64,000 nucleotides of DNA from Maricaulis sp034659015. GTDB taxonomy: Bacteria > Pseudomonadota > Alphaproteobacteria > Caulobacterales > Maricaulaceae. The notes beneath the pieces are model-generated. The model made no database searches, was not told the origin of the DNA, and worked only from the letters and a program-made list of their open reading frames with translations. The stretch spans positions 1 to 64,000 of the forward strand of contig JAYEGL010000016.1 of NCBI GenBank assembly GCA_034659015.1. Direction: 5' to 3'. The position numbers were made by a program, and so were the translations under genes. Positions 43,918-53,441 of this stretch are shown piece by piece; positions within the stretch are counted from its first letter, which is position 1, and each line of letters starts with the position of its first letter.

Positions 43918-45321
43918 CTAGCAGGAATAGTACATGTCGAACTCGACCGGGTGCGGGTGCATCTCGAAACGCAGCACCTCTTCCATCTTCAGATCGATGT
44001 AGGCGTCGATCTGGTCGTCGTCCATCACGCCGCCCTTCTTGAGGAAGTCGCGGTCGGCGTCGAGCGATTCCAGGGCCTCTCGCAGCGAGCGGCAGACCGT
44101 CGGGATGTCCTGCAGCTCTTCCGGCGGAAGATCGTACAGGTCCTTGTCCATCGGATCGCCCGGATGGATCTTGTTCTCGATACCGTCCAGGCCGGCCATG
44201 AGCAGGGAGGCGAAGGTCAGATAGGGATTGCCGGCCGGGTCCGGGAATCGCGTTTCCAGGCGCTTGGCCTTCGGCGAGCTCACCCACGGGATCCGGACCG
44301 AAGCGGACCGGTTGCGCGCCGAATAGGCCAGCAGGACCGGGGCTTCGAAGCCGGGGACCAGGCGCTTGTAGGAATTGGTCGAGGCGTTGGCGAACGCATT
44401 GATCGCGCGGGCGTGCTTGATGATGCCGCCGATATAGTGGAGGCAGGTCTCGGAGAGATCCGCATACTGGTCGCCCGCGAACATCGGATTGCCGTCCTTC
44501 CAGATCGACTGGTGGACGTGCATGCCCGTGCCGTTGTCGTTCCAGACCGGCTTGGGCATGAAGGTGGCGGACTTGCCATAGGCATGCGCCACCATGTGTA
44601 CGGTGTACTTATACAGCTGCATGCGGTCGGCCATCGTCGTCATGGACGAGAATTTCATGCCGAGTTCGTGCTGCGACGGCGCCACTTCGTGGTGGTGCTT
44701 TTCCGGCTCGCAGCCCAGCTCCTCGAGTACGGCAAGCATCTCGGTGCGCATGTCCTGACCCGAATCGACCGGGTTCACCGGGAAATAGCCGCCCTTCGGG
44801 CCGGGGCGGTGCCCCATGTTTCCGCCCTCGAAATCGCTGGCGGAATTGTACGGGCCTTCCTCGCTGTCGAGCTTGTAGCCGGTCTCTTCCTGGGAGGTCT
44901 TCCAGCGCACATCGTCGAACACGAAGAATTCCGCTTCCGGACCGAAATAGGCCGTATCGCCGATGCCCGATGACTTCAGATAGGCTTCCGCCTTCTTGGC
45001 CGTGGTACGCGGGTCGCGGTTATAGGCCTGTCCCGTGCCCGGCTCGAGAATGTCGCACAGCATGACGAGGGTGGGCTGCTGGTAGAAGGGATCGACCTGC
45101 GCCAGGCTCGGGTCCGGCTTGAGCACCATGTCGGACTCGTTGATCGCTTTCCAGCCGGCAATCGAGGAGCCGTCGAACATGACGCCGTCTTCGAAGAAAT
45201 CCTCATCGACTTGCGAGCGGTCGAACGTCACGTGCTGCAGCTTGCCGCGCGGGTCGGTAAAACGAAGATCGACGTAGTTGATGTCTTCGTCTTTGAGTTT
45301 CTTCAGGATCTTGTCTGACAT
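43918..45321 (-). CDS. glnA: Glutamine synthetase, type I
   Basis: 467 residues. It makes glutamine from glutamate, ammonia and ATP as a dodecamer in the cytoplasm. Signature motifs are FDGSSIAGWKAINESDMVL, shown as MFDGSSIAGWKAINESDM, the metal-binding FGPEAEFFVFDDV, NDNGTGMHVHQSIWKDG and RNRSASVRIPW. The adenylylation tyrosine is in KDLYDLPPEEL at about residue 397, so activity is probably controlled by GlnE as in other proteobacteria. It lies 36 bases downstream of glnB on the same transcript and ends at a strong terminator. Confidence 0.97.
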   Translation of the reverse strand: MSDKILKKLKDEDINYVDLRFTDPRGKLQHVTFDRSQVDEDFFEDGVMFDGSSIAGWKAINESDMVLKPDPSLAQVDPFYQQPTLVMLCDILEPGTGQAYNRDPRTTAKKAEAYLKSSGIGDTAYFGPEAEFFVFDDVRWKTSQEETGYKLDSEEGPYNSASDFEGGNMGHRPGPKGGYFPVNPVDSGQDMRTEMLAVLEELGCEPEKHHHEVAPSQHELGMKFSSMTTMADRMQLYKYTVHMVAHAYGKSATFMPKPVWNDNGTGMHVHQSIWKDGNPMFAGDQYADLSETCLHYIGGIIKHARAINAFANASTNSYKRLVPGFEAPVLLAYSARNRSASVRIPWVSSPKAKRLETRFPDPAGNPYLTFASLLMAGLDGIENKIHPGDPMDKDLYDLPPEELQDIPTVCRSLREALESLDADRDFLKKGGVMDDDQIDAYIDLKMEEVLRFEMHPHPVEFDMYYSC

Positions 45322-45357
45322 GGCCGGGCTCCGGATGCTGGGGTCTTGAATGGGTGG

Positions 45358-45696
45358 CTAGAGCGCATCGCGGCCGGTCTCGCCGGTCCGGATACGGATG
45401 ACGCTTTCGATCGGGCTGACAAAGATCTTGCCGTCGCCGATCCGGCCCGTCTGGGCCGCGTTCTGGATCGCCTCGATCGCGGCGTCGACACGGTCGGCCG
45501 GCAGAACGAGTTCGATTTTGATCTTGGGCAGGAAGTCGACGACGTACTCGGCGCCGCGATAGAGTTCCGTATGCCCCTTCTGCCGACCAAAGCCCTTGGC
45601 CTCGATGACGGTCAGCCCCTGCACGCCGATTTCCTGCAGGGCCTCCTTCACGTCGTCGAGTTTGAAGGGCTTTATGATGGCTTCGATTTTCTTCAT
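45358..45696 (-). CDS. glnB: Nitrogen regulatory protein P-II
   Basis: 112 residues, exactly the family length, from the ATG at 45696 with GGAG seven bases upstream; an ATG four codons earlier is rejected for that reason. PII is a small trimeric sensor of 2-oxoglutarate, ATP and glutamine that controls GlnE and NtrB. The uridylylation site is Tyr51 in GHTELYRGAEY. The N-terminal MKKIEAIIKPFKLDDVK and the C-terminal GDGKIFVSPIESVIRIRTGE are both canonical. The glnB-glnA pair is the normal alphaproteobacterial arrangement. Confidence 0.96.
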   Translation of the reverse strand: MKKIEAIIKPFKLDDVKEALQEIGVQGLTVIEAKGFGRQKGHTELYRGAEYVVDFLPKIKIELVLPADRVDAAIEAIQNAAQTGRIGDGKIFVSPIESVIRIRTGETGRDAL

Positions 45697-45826
45697 CACC
45701 GACTCCATGATCTTGTCGCGACGCTAGACCCGGTCCGGAAGGTGACAAGCTTCAATCCGGACTCTCAGACAGCCGCAGCGGGAAATGCCTCACAAACGGG
45801 CACGCATGCCACACAATGGAGCGACC

Positions 45827-47347
45827 ATGCACGATGACATCCTTTTGACCAAGGACTGTGGTGCCTGTGACCGGCATGCTGCGGAAAACGGTGTTTCCGG
45901 CGAACGCCTTATGGATGCGGCCGGACGCGCCGTCGCTGCCGCGATTCGGCGCCGCTGGGCGCCGCGGCCGGCTCTTGTCCTGTGCGGACCGGGCAATAAT
46001 GGCGGCGACGGTTTCGTCTGTGCGGCCGCCCTGCGCGAGGCCGGCTGGCCGGTCCGTGTCGCGCTGCTGGGCGAACGTGACCGGCTGAGCGGCGATGCGG
46101 CCTGGGCGGCCGCGCGATGGGACGGTCCGGTTGAAGCGGCGACGGTGGACGGTCTGGCCGGTGCCGGGCTGGTCGTCGACGCCATATTCGGGGCCGGTCT
46201 CAACCGTCCGCCGGAAGGTCTGGCGGCCGATCTGATCGCTGCGATGGCGCAGACCGCCTGTCCGGTCATTGCCGTGGACCTGCCGTCCGGGATCGATGGC
46301 GACCGGGCTGCGGCCGGCGGCGCCGTCGCGCCGGTGGCGCTGACCGTCACATTTCACCGCCGCAAGCCGGCCCATATGCTCGAGCCGGCAGCCAGCCTGT
46401 GCGGCGAGATCGTACTGGCCGACATCGGTATTCCGGCCAGCTGGCGCCGCGCCGTCGCGCCCTGCGCCGTCGAGAACCGGCCGGATCAGTGGTACCCGGT
46501 CCTGCCGGAGGCCCGCGCGGGGGATCACAAGCACGCGCGCGGGCGTCTCGCCGTCTTCACCGGCGGGGCGAGCTCGACCGGGGCGGCCCGGCTGGCTGCG
46601 CGGGCCGGCCTGCGGGCCGGCGCCGGCCTGGTCACGCTGGTCAGCCCGCCGGGCGCGCTGATGGTCAATGCCACGGCTTCGACGGCGGTGATGGTCCGGC
46701 GCTGGCCCGGTCCGGCTGAGACCGCCGACCTGCTCGGCGAGCTGCGCGCCGAGGTCGCGGTGATGGGGCCGGCCATGGGCGTGGGCGAGGCTACGCGGGA
46801 GGCCGTGCTGTCGGCACTGGCGCATCCGGGCGCGCTCGTGCTCGACGCCGATGCGCTGACCAGTTTCGAACAGGCGCGGGACGCACTCTTCGCGGCCCTG
46901 CGGCCCGGCGACGTGCTGACCCCGCATCCCGGCGAATTCCGGCGGCTCTTCCCGGACCTGGACGACGCCTCGGCCGGCAACCGGATCGGACAGGCCCGGA
47001 GGGCCAGCGAACGCGCCGGGTGCACGGTGCTGCTGAAAGGCCCGGACACGGTTATCGCGGCGCCGGGCCGTGTGCCCGCGGTCAATCGCCATGCCTCGCC
47101 GGCCCTGGCGACGGCGGGCTCGGGCGATGTGCTGGCCGGACTGATCGGCGGGCTCGCAGCCCAGGGCGTGGACGGGTTCGACGCGGCCTGCGCGGCGGCG
47201 TGGCTGCATGGCGATGCGGCGCTTCATCTGGGCGGCGGGCTGATCGCGGAGGACCTCACCGAGGCGCTGACCGCCCGCCTGCAGGCCTTGCATCGCGAGC
47301 AGCACCGCGGCCGGGCGCTGGGCCATCTCCTCCTGCATGAGAGCTAA
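45827..47347 (+). CDS. nnr: Bifunctional NAD(P)H-hydrate epimerase / ADP-dependent dehydratase
   Basis: 506 residues from the ATG at 45827 with GGAG five bases upstream; two earlier in-frame ATGs lack this. It repairs hydrated NADH and NADPH: the N-terminal YjeF domain (about 1-215) interconverts the epimers (LCGPGNNGGDGFVCAAALRE, DAIFGAGLNR, AVDLPSGIDGDR) and the C-terminal ribokinase-like domain (about 225-500) dehydrates the S form with ADP (GAGLVTLVSP, GPAMGVGE, LTPHPGEFRRLFP, ATAGSGDVLAGLIGGL). It is divergent from glnB with 130 bp between the starts. Single-copy housekeeping enzyme. Confidence 0.95.
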   Translation: MHDDILLTKDCGACDRHAAENGVSGERLMDAAGRAVAAAIRRRWAPRPALVLCGPGNNGGDGFVCAAALREAGWPVRVALLGERDRLSGDAAWAAARWDGPVEAATVDGLAGAGLVVDAIFGAGLNRPPEGLAADLIAAMAQTACPVIAVDLPSGIDGDRAAAGGAVAPVALTVTFHRRKPAHMLEPAASLCGEIVLADIGIPASWRRAVAPCAVENRPDQWYPVLPEARAGDHKHARGRLAVFTGGASSTGAARLAARAGLRAGAGLVTLVSPPGALMVNATASTAVMVRRWPGPAETADLLGELRAEVAVMGPAMGVGEATREAVLSALAHPGALVLDADALTSFEQARDALFAALRPGDVLTPHPGEFRRLFPDLDDASAGNRIGQARRASERAGCTVLLKGPDTVIAAPGRVPAVNRHASPALATAGSGDVLAGLIGGLAAQGVDGFDAACAAAWLHGDAALHLGGGLIAEDLTEALTARLQALHREQHRGRALGHLLLHES

Positions 47348-47434
47348 GCGTTTGCCGGGGCTTGGCTCCGGCGGCGGCACGGTACATGTTCGCCGCCAAT
47401 TCTGAACCGCACCCTTCACCCGTGAGTCTGCCCC

Positions 47435-49714
47435 ATGGCCTCTGAATCCACCCTCCGTCCCGACCAGCAGCTCGATGCCGATGCGCTGACCTTCCACATG
47501 AAGCCCGTGCCGGGAAAGCTGGGCGTTGTGCCGACCAAGCCGATGGCGACCCAGCGCGACCTGGCCCTGGCCTATTCGCCGGGGGTGGCAGCGCCGGTGC
47601 GGGCGATCGCCGACGACCCGGAGACGGTCTACGACTACACCTCCAAGGGAAATATGGTGGCCGTGGTGTCCAACGGCACGGCGATCCTGGGGCTGGGCAA
47701 TCTGGGCGCGGCCGCGTCGAAACCGGTGATGGAAGGCAAGGCGGTGCTGTTCAAGCGCTTCGCCGATATCGATGCCGTGGACGTAGAGGTCGACTATACC
47801 GACCCCGACCAGTTCATCGAATGCGTGCGCGGCTTCGGTAACACGTTCGGCGGCATCAACCTGGAAGACATCAAGGCGCCGGAATGCTTCGAGATCGAGC
47901 GGCGCCTGCGCGAGGAACTGGATATCCCGGTCTTCCACGACGACCAGCACGGTACGGCGATTATCGCGGCGGCCGGACTGATCAATGCCTGCGACCTGAC
48001 CGGCAAGAAGCTGGAAGACCTCAAGGTCGTGTTGTGCGGGGCCGGCGCGGCCGGCCTCTCCGTGCTCGAACTGATCGAATCGATGGGCGTGCGCTCGGAG
48101 AGCACCACCGTCGTGGACATTGACGGCGTGGTCTACACGGGGCGGCCCGGCGGTCACGAGCGGCTGATGAAGCACGCGATCGACACGGACAAGCGCACCC
48201 TGGCCGAGGCCGCCGAGGGCGCCGACGTGCTGCTGGGCCTGTCCGCGGCCGGCGTCTTCACCAAGGACATCGTGGCCTCCCTGGCGCCCGATCCGATCAT
48301 TTTCGCCATGGCCAATCCGACGCCCGAAATCACGCCGGAGGAGGTCAAGCAGGTGCGCGACGACGTGATCATGGCCACGGGACGCTCGGACTATCCCAAC
48401 CAGGTCAACAATGTCCTCGGCTTTCCCTACATCTTCCGCGGCGCGCTGGATGTGCGTGCGCGCACCATCAACGAGGAGATGAAGATCGCGGCGGCCCAGG
48501 CGCTCGCCGCCCTGGCGCGCGAGGATGTGCCCGACGAGGTGGCCAAGGCCTACAAGGTCGAGCGCCTGCAATACGGCCGCGAATACATCATTCCCACGCC
48601 CTTCGATCCGCGGCTGATCTCCTGGATTCCGCCCTTCGTCGCCCAGGCCGCCATCGACAGCGGCGTGGCGCGCCGGCCGATCGCCCAGCAGGACGGCTAT
48701 CGCCAGATGCTGGCCCGCCGGCTCGATCCCACGGCAGCGCTGCAGCAGCGCATCTCCGCCTCTATCCGGGCGGAACAGAAGACCATCGTCTTCGCCGAGG
48801 GCGAGGAGCCGGCCGTGATCCGCGCCGCCCACTCCTTCCAGACCCAGGGCCTGGGCAAGGCGGTCCTCGTCGCGCGCGAGAACGTGGTGGCGGAGAACAT
48901 GAAGGAGCTGGGTATCCCCGCCGGTTCGCTGGAGGTCTGCAATGCCCGGTTGTCGGAATACAATTCGGACTATGCCGACTATCTCTACGAGCGCCTGCAG
49001 CGTCAGGGCTATCTGCGCCGCGACGTGCAGCGCCGGGTCAATAACGACCGTAACGTCTTCTCTGCCTGCATGCTGAAAATGGGCCATGCCGACGGCATGG
49101 TCACCGGGGTGACCCGCCACTCCAATGTGGTGATGAACGACGTCGAACTCGTGCTCGATCCCGTCGAGGGCAGCCGCACGGTCGGCGTCACTGCTGCGGT
49201 GATGCGCGGGCGCACCATGATCATCGGCGACGTGTCGGTGACCGAATTCCCCGATGCCCGGGCGCTCTCGGAAATCGCCATCGCGACGGCCAATGCCGCC
49301 AAGCGGCTGGGCCTGGAGCCGCATGCGGCCTTCCTGTCCTATTCCTCCTTCGGCAATCCGCCGGGCGAGCGGGCCGAGCGCATCCAGCATGCCGTCAAAC
49401 TGCTGGACGAGCAGGGCGTGGATTTCGAATACGAGGGCGAGATGGCGGCCGATGTGGCCCTCGACCCCGACCACCACCAGCTCTACCCCTTCTCGCGGCT
49501 GACCCAGCCGGCCAATGTCCTGATCATGCCGGCGGTGCACTCTGCCTCGATCGCGGTGCGCCTTCTGAAGGCCGCCGGCGGGGCGACGGTGATCGGCCCG
49601 ATGCTGGTCGGGCTGGAAAAACCGGTCCAGATCGCACGCCTGGGCGCGTCGGTCAGCGATATCGTCAACCTGGCGGGCATCGCCGCCTACGATCTCAACA
49701 AGCCGGTCGTTTGA
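47435..49714 (+). CDS. maeB: NADP-dependent malic enzyme with phosphotransacetylase-like domain
   Basis: 759 residues. Residues 1 to about 430 form the malic enzyme: LALAYSPGVAAPVRAI, VVSNGTAILGLGNLGA, the catalytic and metal region FHDDQHGTAIIAAAGLINA and a nucleotide-binding LCGAGAAGLSVLELI. It decarboxylates malate to pyruvate and makes NADPH. The C-terminal part (about 445-759) resembles phosphate acetyltransferase (KTIVFAEGEEPAVIRAA, MVTGVTRHSNVVMNDVELV, shown as GMVTGVTRHSNVVMND, and HSASIAVRLLKAAGGATVIG). In family members this domain is regulatory and has no transferase activity. It is the usual long form found in Gram-negative bacteria. Confidence 0.95.
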   Translation: MASESTLRPDQQLDADALTFHMKPVPGKLGVVPTKPMATQRDLALAYSPGVAAPVRAIADDPETVYDYTSKGNMVAVVSNGTAILGLGNLGAAASKPVMEGKAVLFKRFADIDAVDVEVDYTDPDQFIECVRGFGNTFGGINLEDIKAPECFEIERRLREELDIPVFHDDQHGTAIIAAAGLINACDLTGKKLEDLKVVLCGAGAAGLSVLELIESMGVRSESTTVVDIDGVVYTGRPGGHERLMKHAIDTDKRTLAEAAEGADVLLGLSAAGVFTKDIVASLAPDPIIFAMANPTPEITPEEVKQVRDDVIMATGRSDYPNQVNNVLGFPYIFRGALDVRARTINEEMKIAAAQALAALAREDVPDEVAKAYKVERLQYGREYIIPTPFDPRLISWIPPFVAQAAIDSGVARRPIAQQDGYRQMLARRLDPTAALQQRISASIRAEQKTIVFAEGEEPAVIRAAHSFQTQGLGKAVLVARENVVAENMKELGIPAGSLEVCNARLSEYNSDYADYLYERLQRQGYLRRDVQRRVNNDRNVFSACMLKMGHADGMVTGVTRHSNVVMNDVELVLDPVEGSRTVGVTAAVMRGRTMIIGDVSVTEFPDARALSEIAIATANAAKRLGLEPHAAFLSYSSFGNPPGERAERIQHAVKLLDEQGVDFEYEGEMAADVALDPDHHQLYPFSRLTQPANVLIMPAVHSASIAVRLLKAAGGATVIGPMLVGLEKPVQIARLGASVSDIVNLAGIAAYDLNKPVV

Positions 49715-49811
49715 TGCCTTTTCTCAGTCGGGGCGCGGAGCCGCCGCGACGGGCTGTGCTGGCGTCTGCGACGATGGCAAAGAGCGCTCGGGAAAGGCCG
49801 GCCGGCCCGGT

Positions 49812-50792
49812 CTAGAGTCCGGCCGTGCCGACGCTCCCGCTGGCGAACTGCCAGGCCAGATAGGCAATATAGACGGCCAGCATGGCGGCGCCGGTGAGGC
49901 GCCCGATGCGCTGGGTGACGGCCAGAAGAATGACCACCAGCACCGAGACTCCCAGCATGACCGGCGTGTCGAAGCTGCGGAACTGGGCGCTCACCGGCAC
50001 CGGTGAGACGATGGCGGTGATGCCCAGAATGGCCAGCACGTTGAAGATGTTGGACCCGATGACATTGCCCAGCACCACGTCCGAATGACGCCGCCAGGCG
50101 GCCACGATCGAGGTGGCCAGTTCGGGCAGGGATGTGCCGATAGCCACCAGGGTCAGGCCGATCACCGCATCGGACACGCCGAAGGTCCGGGCAATCGAGA
50201 CGGCGCCGCGGACGAGAACGTCGGCGCCGAGCATCAGGGCGAGAATGCCGCCGATCACGAAGCCGGCCGCGATCCAGCTCGATTGCAGGGCGGCCGGCGT
50301 CTCGAATGCCTCGGTCTCGTGCACATGCTGTTTCGCCGAGCGGTCGCGGCTCTCCAGCCAGTAGGAGGCGATCAGATAGGTGGCGAGCATCGCGACCAGG
50401 GCGATGCCCTCCAGCCGGCCGATCACCTCGCCATGGGTGAGGCCGTAGAGCGCCATCGCGGCGAAGCACATCACCAGCGCGTCGCGCATGGCCGTTCTCT
50501 GCCAGTCGCCGACTGTGGCGATCATGGCGGCCACGCCCATGATGAGCAGAACATTGGCGATATTGCTGCCCACGACATTGCCCAGGGCGATGTCCGGCGC
50601 GCCGGAGAGGGCGGCATTGACCGAGACGATGAGTTCCGGCGTCGAGGTGCCGAAAGCGACCACGGTGAGGCCGATCAGGAGTTTGGACAGACCCAGCTTT
50701 TCGGCCACGGCCACGGCGCCGCGCACGAGGCCTTCCCCGCCCGCGAAGAGCAGGACGAAGCCGGCGAGAATGAGAGCGATGTCCTGGAGCAT
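49812..50792 (-). CDS. Calcium/sodium antiporter (CaCA family, YrbG-like)
   Basis: 326 residues with about ten membrane helices in two homologous halves. Each half carries the alpha repeat with the ion-binding acid: VVAFGTSTPELIVSVNAAL followed by GNVVGSNIANVLLIMG, and LVAIGTSLPELATSIVAAW followed by GNVIGSNIFNVLAILG. These are the core of K+-independent Na+/Ca2+ exchangers in the inner membrane. Helices between the halves are joined by a short charged loop. No regulatory CBS or Calx domain is seen. It is convergent with maeB, 97 bp apart. Confidence 0.93.
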   Translation of the reverse strand: MLQDIALILAGFVLLFAGGEGLVRGAVAVAEKLGLSKLLIGLTVVAFGTSTPELIVSVNAALSGAPDIALGNVVGSNIANVLLIMGVAAMIATVGDWQRTAMRDALVMCFAAMALYGLTHGEVIGRLEGIALVAMLATYLIASYWLESRDRSAKQHVHETEAFETPAALQSSWIAAGFVIGGILALMLGADVLVRGAVSIARTFGVSDAVIGLTLVAIGTSLPELATSIVAAWRRHSDVVLGNVIGSNIFNVLAILGITAIVSPVPVSAQFRSFDTPVMLGVSVLVVILLAVTQRIGRLTGAAMLAVYIAYLAWQFASGSVGTAGL

Positions 50793-51070
50793 GGTGCGTT
50801 CCCCAAGGATGTGCGGAAGGGCGCGGACGGGCCGTGTCGAAGATCCTTCTGAGGGGCGGGACAGTCACAGACAAGTGGCAAAATGTGAACCGGCGGCGCG
50901 CCGGGGCGGGATTGGCGAGATCACCAGTCCCGCTTGACGGGTCCGGCGCCTGTGCGGATCGCGCCGGGCGCGGGTGCCGCAAGTGTTTCACACTGAATTG
51001 ACCGCACCGGGCTGCAGACAGCGCCCATACTCCCTATCTATGCTCCTCGGCGAACAGGAGGGGGTCCGCC

Positions 51071-52492
51071 ATGGCCGGACGGTCTGCACACGACATGACA
51101 CAGGGTCCGGTCTTCGGGCATGTGGTCCGCATGATGATGCCGATGAGTTTCGGCATCCTCGCGATGATGCTCGTGGGCATTGTCGATACCTACTGGGTCG
51201 GCACGCTGGGCACCGCCCAGCAGGCCGCCGTGCAGATGAGTTTCCCGGTCACCATGCTGGTGATGAGCGTGTCGATCGGGCTGGGCGCCGGCGCGGTCTC
51301 GGCCGTCTCGCGCGCCGCCGGCCGGAATGACGGATCCTCCATCTCCCGTATCTCCACCGACGCGATGTCGCTTGCGCTGATCTCGGTCGGCGCCGTCTCG
51401 CTGATCGGCGTGCTGACCGTGGAGGATATTTTCCGCGGTCTGGGCGCCAGCGAAACCATGCTGCCCCACGTGATCGACTATATGCGCGTCTGGTTCGGCG
51501 GCATCGTGCTGATCGTCGGTCCGATGGTGGCCGGCAATATCCTGCGCGCCCTGGGCAATGCGGTAATCCCCTCGGTGATGATGATGGCCGCCGCGGCGAT
51601 CAATCTCGTGCTCGACCCGATCTTCATCCTGGACGACGTGTTCGGCCTGTTTCCCGGCCTGGGCTGGGGCGTGTCCGGCGCGGCGCTGGCGACGGTGGCG
51701 GCCAATGCCTGCACCTTCCTGATGGTGCTCTGGTATCTGGTGGTGCGCGAGAAATTGCTGGATTTCGGCTGGGAGGATTTCGGCGAGGTCTGGCACCACT
51801 GGTCCGACATCGCCCGCGTGGGCATTCCCGCCTGCATCTCCAACATCTTCAACCCCGTCGCCATGACGGTGGCCATGTCGGGTCTCGCCATGGCGCGGTT
51901 CGGCGATGCCGCCGTGGGCGGTCTGGGCGTGGCCGGGCGGGTCGAGGCCTTCGCCATCGTGCCGCTGTTCGCGCTGTCGGCCTGTATCGGCGCGGTGACC
52001 GGACAGAATGGCGGTGCCGAGCGCATCGACCGCGTTCGCGAGGCCTTCCGCACCTCCTTCCTCTTCGCCCTGGCCTGGGGGCTGGGCGTGGCGGCCGTGA
52101 TGTGGGTCTTCGCCGATGTGCTCGCCGCGATGTTCCTGCCGTCCGAAGCGGGGCAGGCGGCCGCCGTCACCTATTGGCGCATCGCCTCGCTGACCATTGC
52201 CGGCTACGGCATCACCATCGCCGGCAGTGCCGGTTTCAACGGTCTGGGCCGGCCGAGCTACGGCATGATGATCACCGCCGGCCGCGCCCTGGGCCTGATG
52301 GTGCCCTTCGTGCTGGCCGGCGCCTGGCTGGTGGACGCGCCGGTCGGCGTGATCGGCGGCATCGCCGCGGCCAACCTGCTCTCCGGACTGGCAACGGCGC
52401 TCTTCGTCATGACGCGTGCGCCGATGACGGCCAAGCACGGCAAGGCACGAAAGCGCAAACCGGTCGAGGATGCCGCCGAGGAGCCGGCCTGA
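51071..52492 (+). CDS. MATE family multidrug/sodium antiporter
   Basis: 473 residues with about 12 membrane helices in two MatE halves. Typical opening MTQGPVFGHVVRMMMPMSFGI is shown here in part (VRMMMPMSFGILAMMLVGI); other segments are YWVGTLGTAQQAAVQMSFPV, AGNILRALGNAVIPSVMM and, in the second half, GIPACISNIFNPVAMTVAM and CIGAVTGQNGGAERIDRV. The C-terminal tail is short and basic (KHGKARKRKPVED). It exports cationic or other compounds using a Na+ or H+ gradient; the substrate is unknown. A family A repeat starts four bases after the stop. Confidence 0.93.
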   Translation: MAGRSAHDMTQGPVFGHVVRMMMPMSFGILAMMLVGIVDTYWVGTLGTAQQAAVQMSFPVTMLVMSVSIGLGAGAVSAVSRAAGRNDGSSISRISTDAMSLALISVGAVSLIGVLTVEDIFRGLGASETMLPHVIDYMRVWFGGIVLIVGPMVAGNILRALGNAVIPSVMMMAAAAINLVLDPIFILDDVFGLFPGLGWGVSGAALATVAANACTFLMVLWYLVVREKLLDFGWEDFGEVWHHWSDIARVGIPACISNIFNPVAMTVAMSGLAMARFGDAAVGGLGVAGRVEAFAIVPLFALSACIGAVTGQNGGAERIDRVREAFRTSFLFALAWGLGVAAVMWVFADVLAAMFLPSEAGQAAAVTYWRIASLTIAGYGITIAGSAGFNGLGRPSYGMMITAGRALGLMVPFVLAGAWLVDAPVGVIGGIAAANLLSGLATALFVMTRAPMTAKHGKARKRKPVEDAAEEPA

Positions 52493-52496
52493 GGCC

Positions 52497-52659
52497 AAGG
52501 GCTCGCCCCGCTTGTGCGGGGGAGCTGTCGGCGAAGCCGACTGAGGGGGCGGCGCGAAAGCGCCGCGGAGCGCGTGAGCGCGCATCCGGCTCTCCCCCAC
52601 CGCCTCCCCCGGCTCGGGGCCGGGGTCGGCACTTCCCCCGCTTCGCAGGGGAAGCCTTG
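52497..52659. repeat. Palindromic intergenic repeat, family A, copy 2
   Basis: About 163 bp matching 17332-17472 in reverse orientation: both have GGGCTCGCCCCGCTTG at one end and CTTCGCAGGGGAAGCCTT at the other, with internal hairpins such as GGCGCGAAAGCGCC. The middle differs by insertions. It exactly fills the space between the convergent MATE and methyltransferase stops. Confidence 0.85.
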
Positions 52660-53268
52660 TCAGCGCTTGACCAGAACCCCGCCCAGCTCCGGCTTGCCGT
52701 TCAGCGAGGGATGCGGCCAGGCGATGAAGGCCTCGTCCGCCGGCCATACCCAGCGCTCGGCCGGGAACAGGTCGTGCATCGCCTCCAGCGCGCAGCCATA
52801 GGGCGGGCCGCCGCGCTCGGCCTTCTGCATGAAGAGTGCGAGCAGCCGGCCGCCGGGTTTCAGCCAATGGGTGAGGGCGGTCTCGTAATCCTCGCGCAGG
52901 CGGGGCGGGATGGCGCACAGGAAGGTCTGTTCGTAGACCAGATCGACGGGCGCGTCCGGCCGCCAGGCCAGTATGTCGCCCTCGACGAGTTCGGCCGTCG
53001 TGCCGGCGGTTTCCAGCTGTTCGCGCTGCCAGGCGAGGGCGGTGGGCGAGACGTCGCCCGCGATCACTGTCAGGCCCGCCCGGGCGAAGGCGACCACTTC
53101 CGGCGCCCGGCCGCAGCCCGGCACCATCACGGTAAGGCCTGGCGCCAGCACGCCGCTCTCCAGCCAGTGCGCCGCGGCGGGGTGCAGCTGACGCCGCTCC
53201 CAGGGCGTGTCGTCGGCGCGGAAACGGGTGTCCCAGTCGAAAGGCGTGCGTTCGGATGTCTCGGTCAT
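52660..53268 (-). CDS. TPMT-family SAM-dependent methyltransferase
   Basis: 202 residues from the ATG at 53268. A longer in-frame start at 53355 would run into the tRNA-Leu promoter and abut the tRNA, so it is rejected. The N-terminal WDTRFRADDTPWERRQLHP and the SAM motif VMVPGCGRAPEVVAFARAG, then VIAGDVSPTALAWQREQ and VYEQTFLCAIPP, match the thiopurine S-methyltransferase family. The same family includes bacterial selenium/tellurite and thiol methyltransferases. The protein is cytoplasmic and the substrate is unknown. It is convergent with the MATE gene. Confidence 0.88.
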   Translation of the reverse strand: MTETSERTPFDWDTRFRADDTPWERRQLHPAAAHWLESGVLAPGLTVMVPGCGRAPEVVAFARAGLTVIAGDVSPTALAWQREQLETAGTTAELVEGDILAWRPDAPVDLVYEQTFLCAIPPRLREDYETALTHWLKPGGRLLALFMQKAERGGPPYGCALEAMHDLFPAERWVWPADEAFIAWPHPSLNGKPELGGVLVKR

Positions 53269-53311
53269 GAAGGCGATATAGGACCGCCGCAGCGCGCCCG
53301 GCAATGCCCGC

Positions 53312-53341
53312 TTGCGCGCGAATGTGAGCCTGTGCGAATAC
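53312..53341 (+). promoter_or_regulatory. Possible promoter for tRNA-Leu
   Basis: TTGCGC at 53312-53317 and GAATAC at 53336-53341 are separated by 18 bases and end 15 bases before the tRNA. The match is fair but the -10 box is weak. Confidence 0.3.
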
Positions 53342-53355
53342 ACTTGATCTGGCAT

Positions 53356-53439
53356 GCGGCTGTGGCGGAACTGGTAGACGCGCGTGGTTTAGGTCCACGT
53401 TCCCTAGGAGTGGGGGTTCGAGTCCCTCCAGCCGCACCA
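53356..53439 (+). tRNA. tRNA-Leu (anticodon TAG)
   Basis: An 84-base gene with the acceptor stem GCGGCTG/CAGCCGC, an encoded 3' CCA, the D-loop TGGTAGACGC, the anticodon stem CGTGG/CCACG around the loop TTTAGGT (anticodon TAG, reads CTA and CTG), a long variable arm typical of class II tRNAs and the T-arm GGGGTTCGAGTCCC. It reads leucine codons CTN. Tandem family C repeats follow directly. Confidence 0.96.
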
Positions 53440-53441
53440 GC

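Noticed and set aside
45697..45826. Sigma-54 type promoter for glnBA on the minus strand (TGGCATG near 45811)
   Set aside because: A fair -24 element, but the -12 GC doublet is not at the right spacing.
45752..49540. Long minus-strand frame opposite nnr and maeB
   Set aside because: An antisense shadow of two well-recognised enzymes; no start site or family motifs.
51001..51070. Extra small gene upstream of the MATE transporter
   Set aside because: Short frames here have no ribosome site or recognisable content; the 278-bp gap appears to be regulatory or empty.
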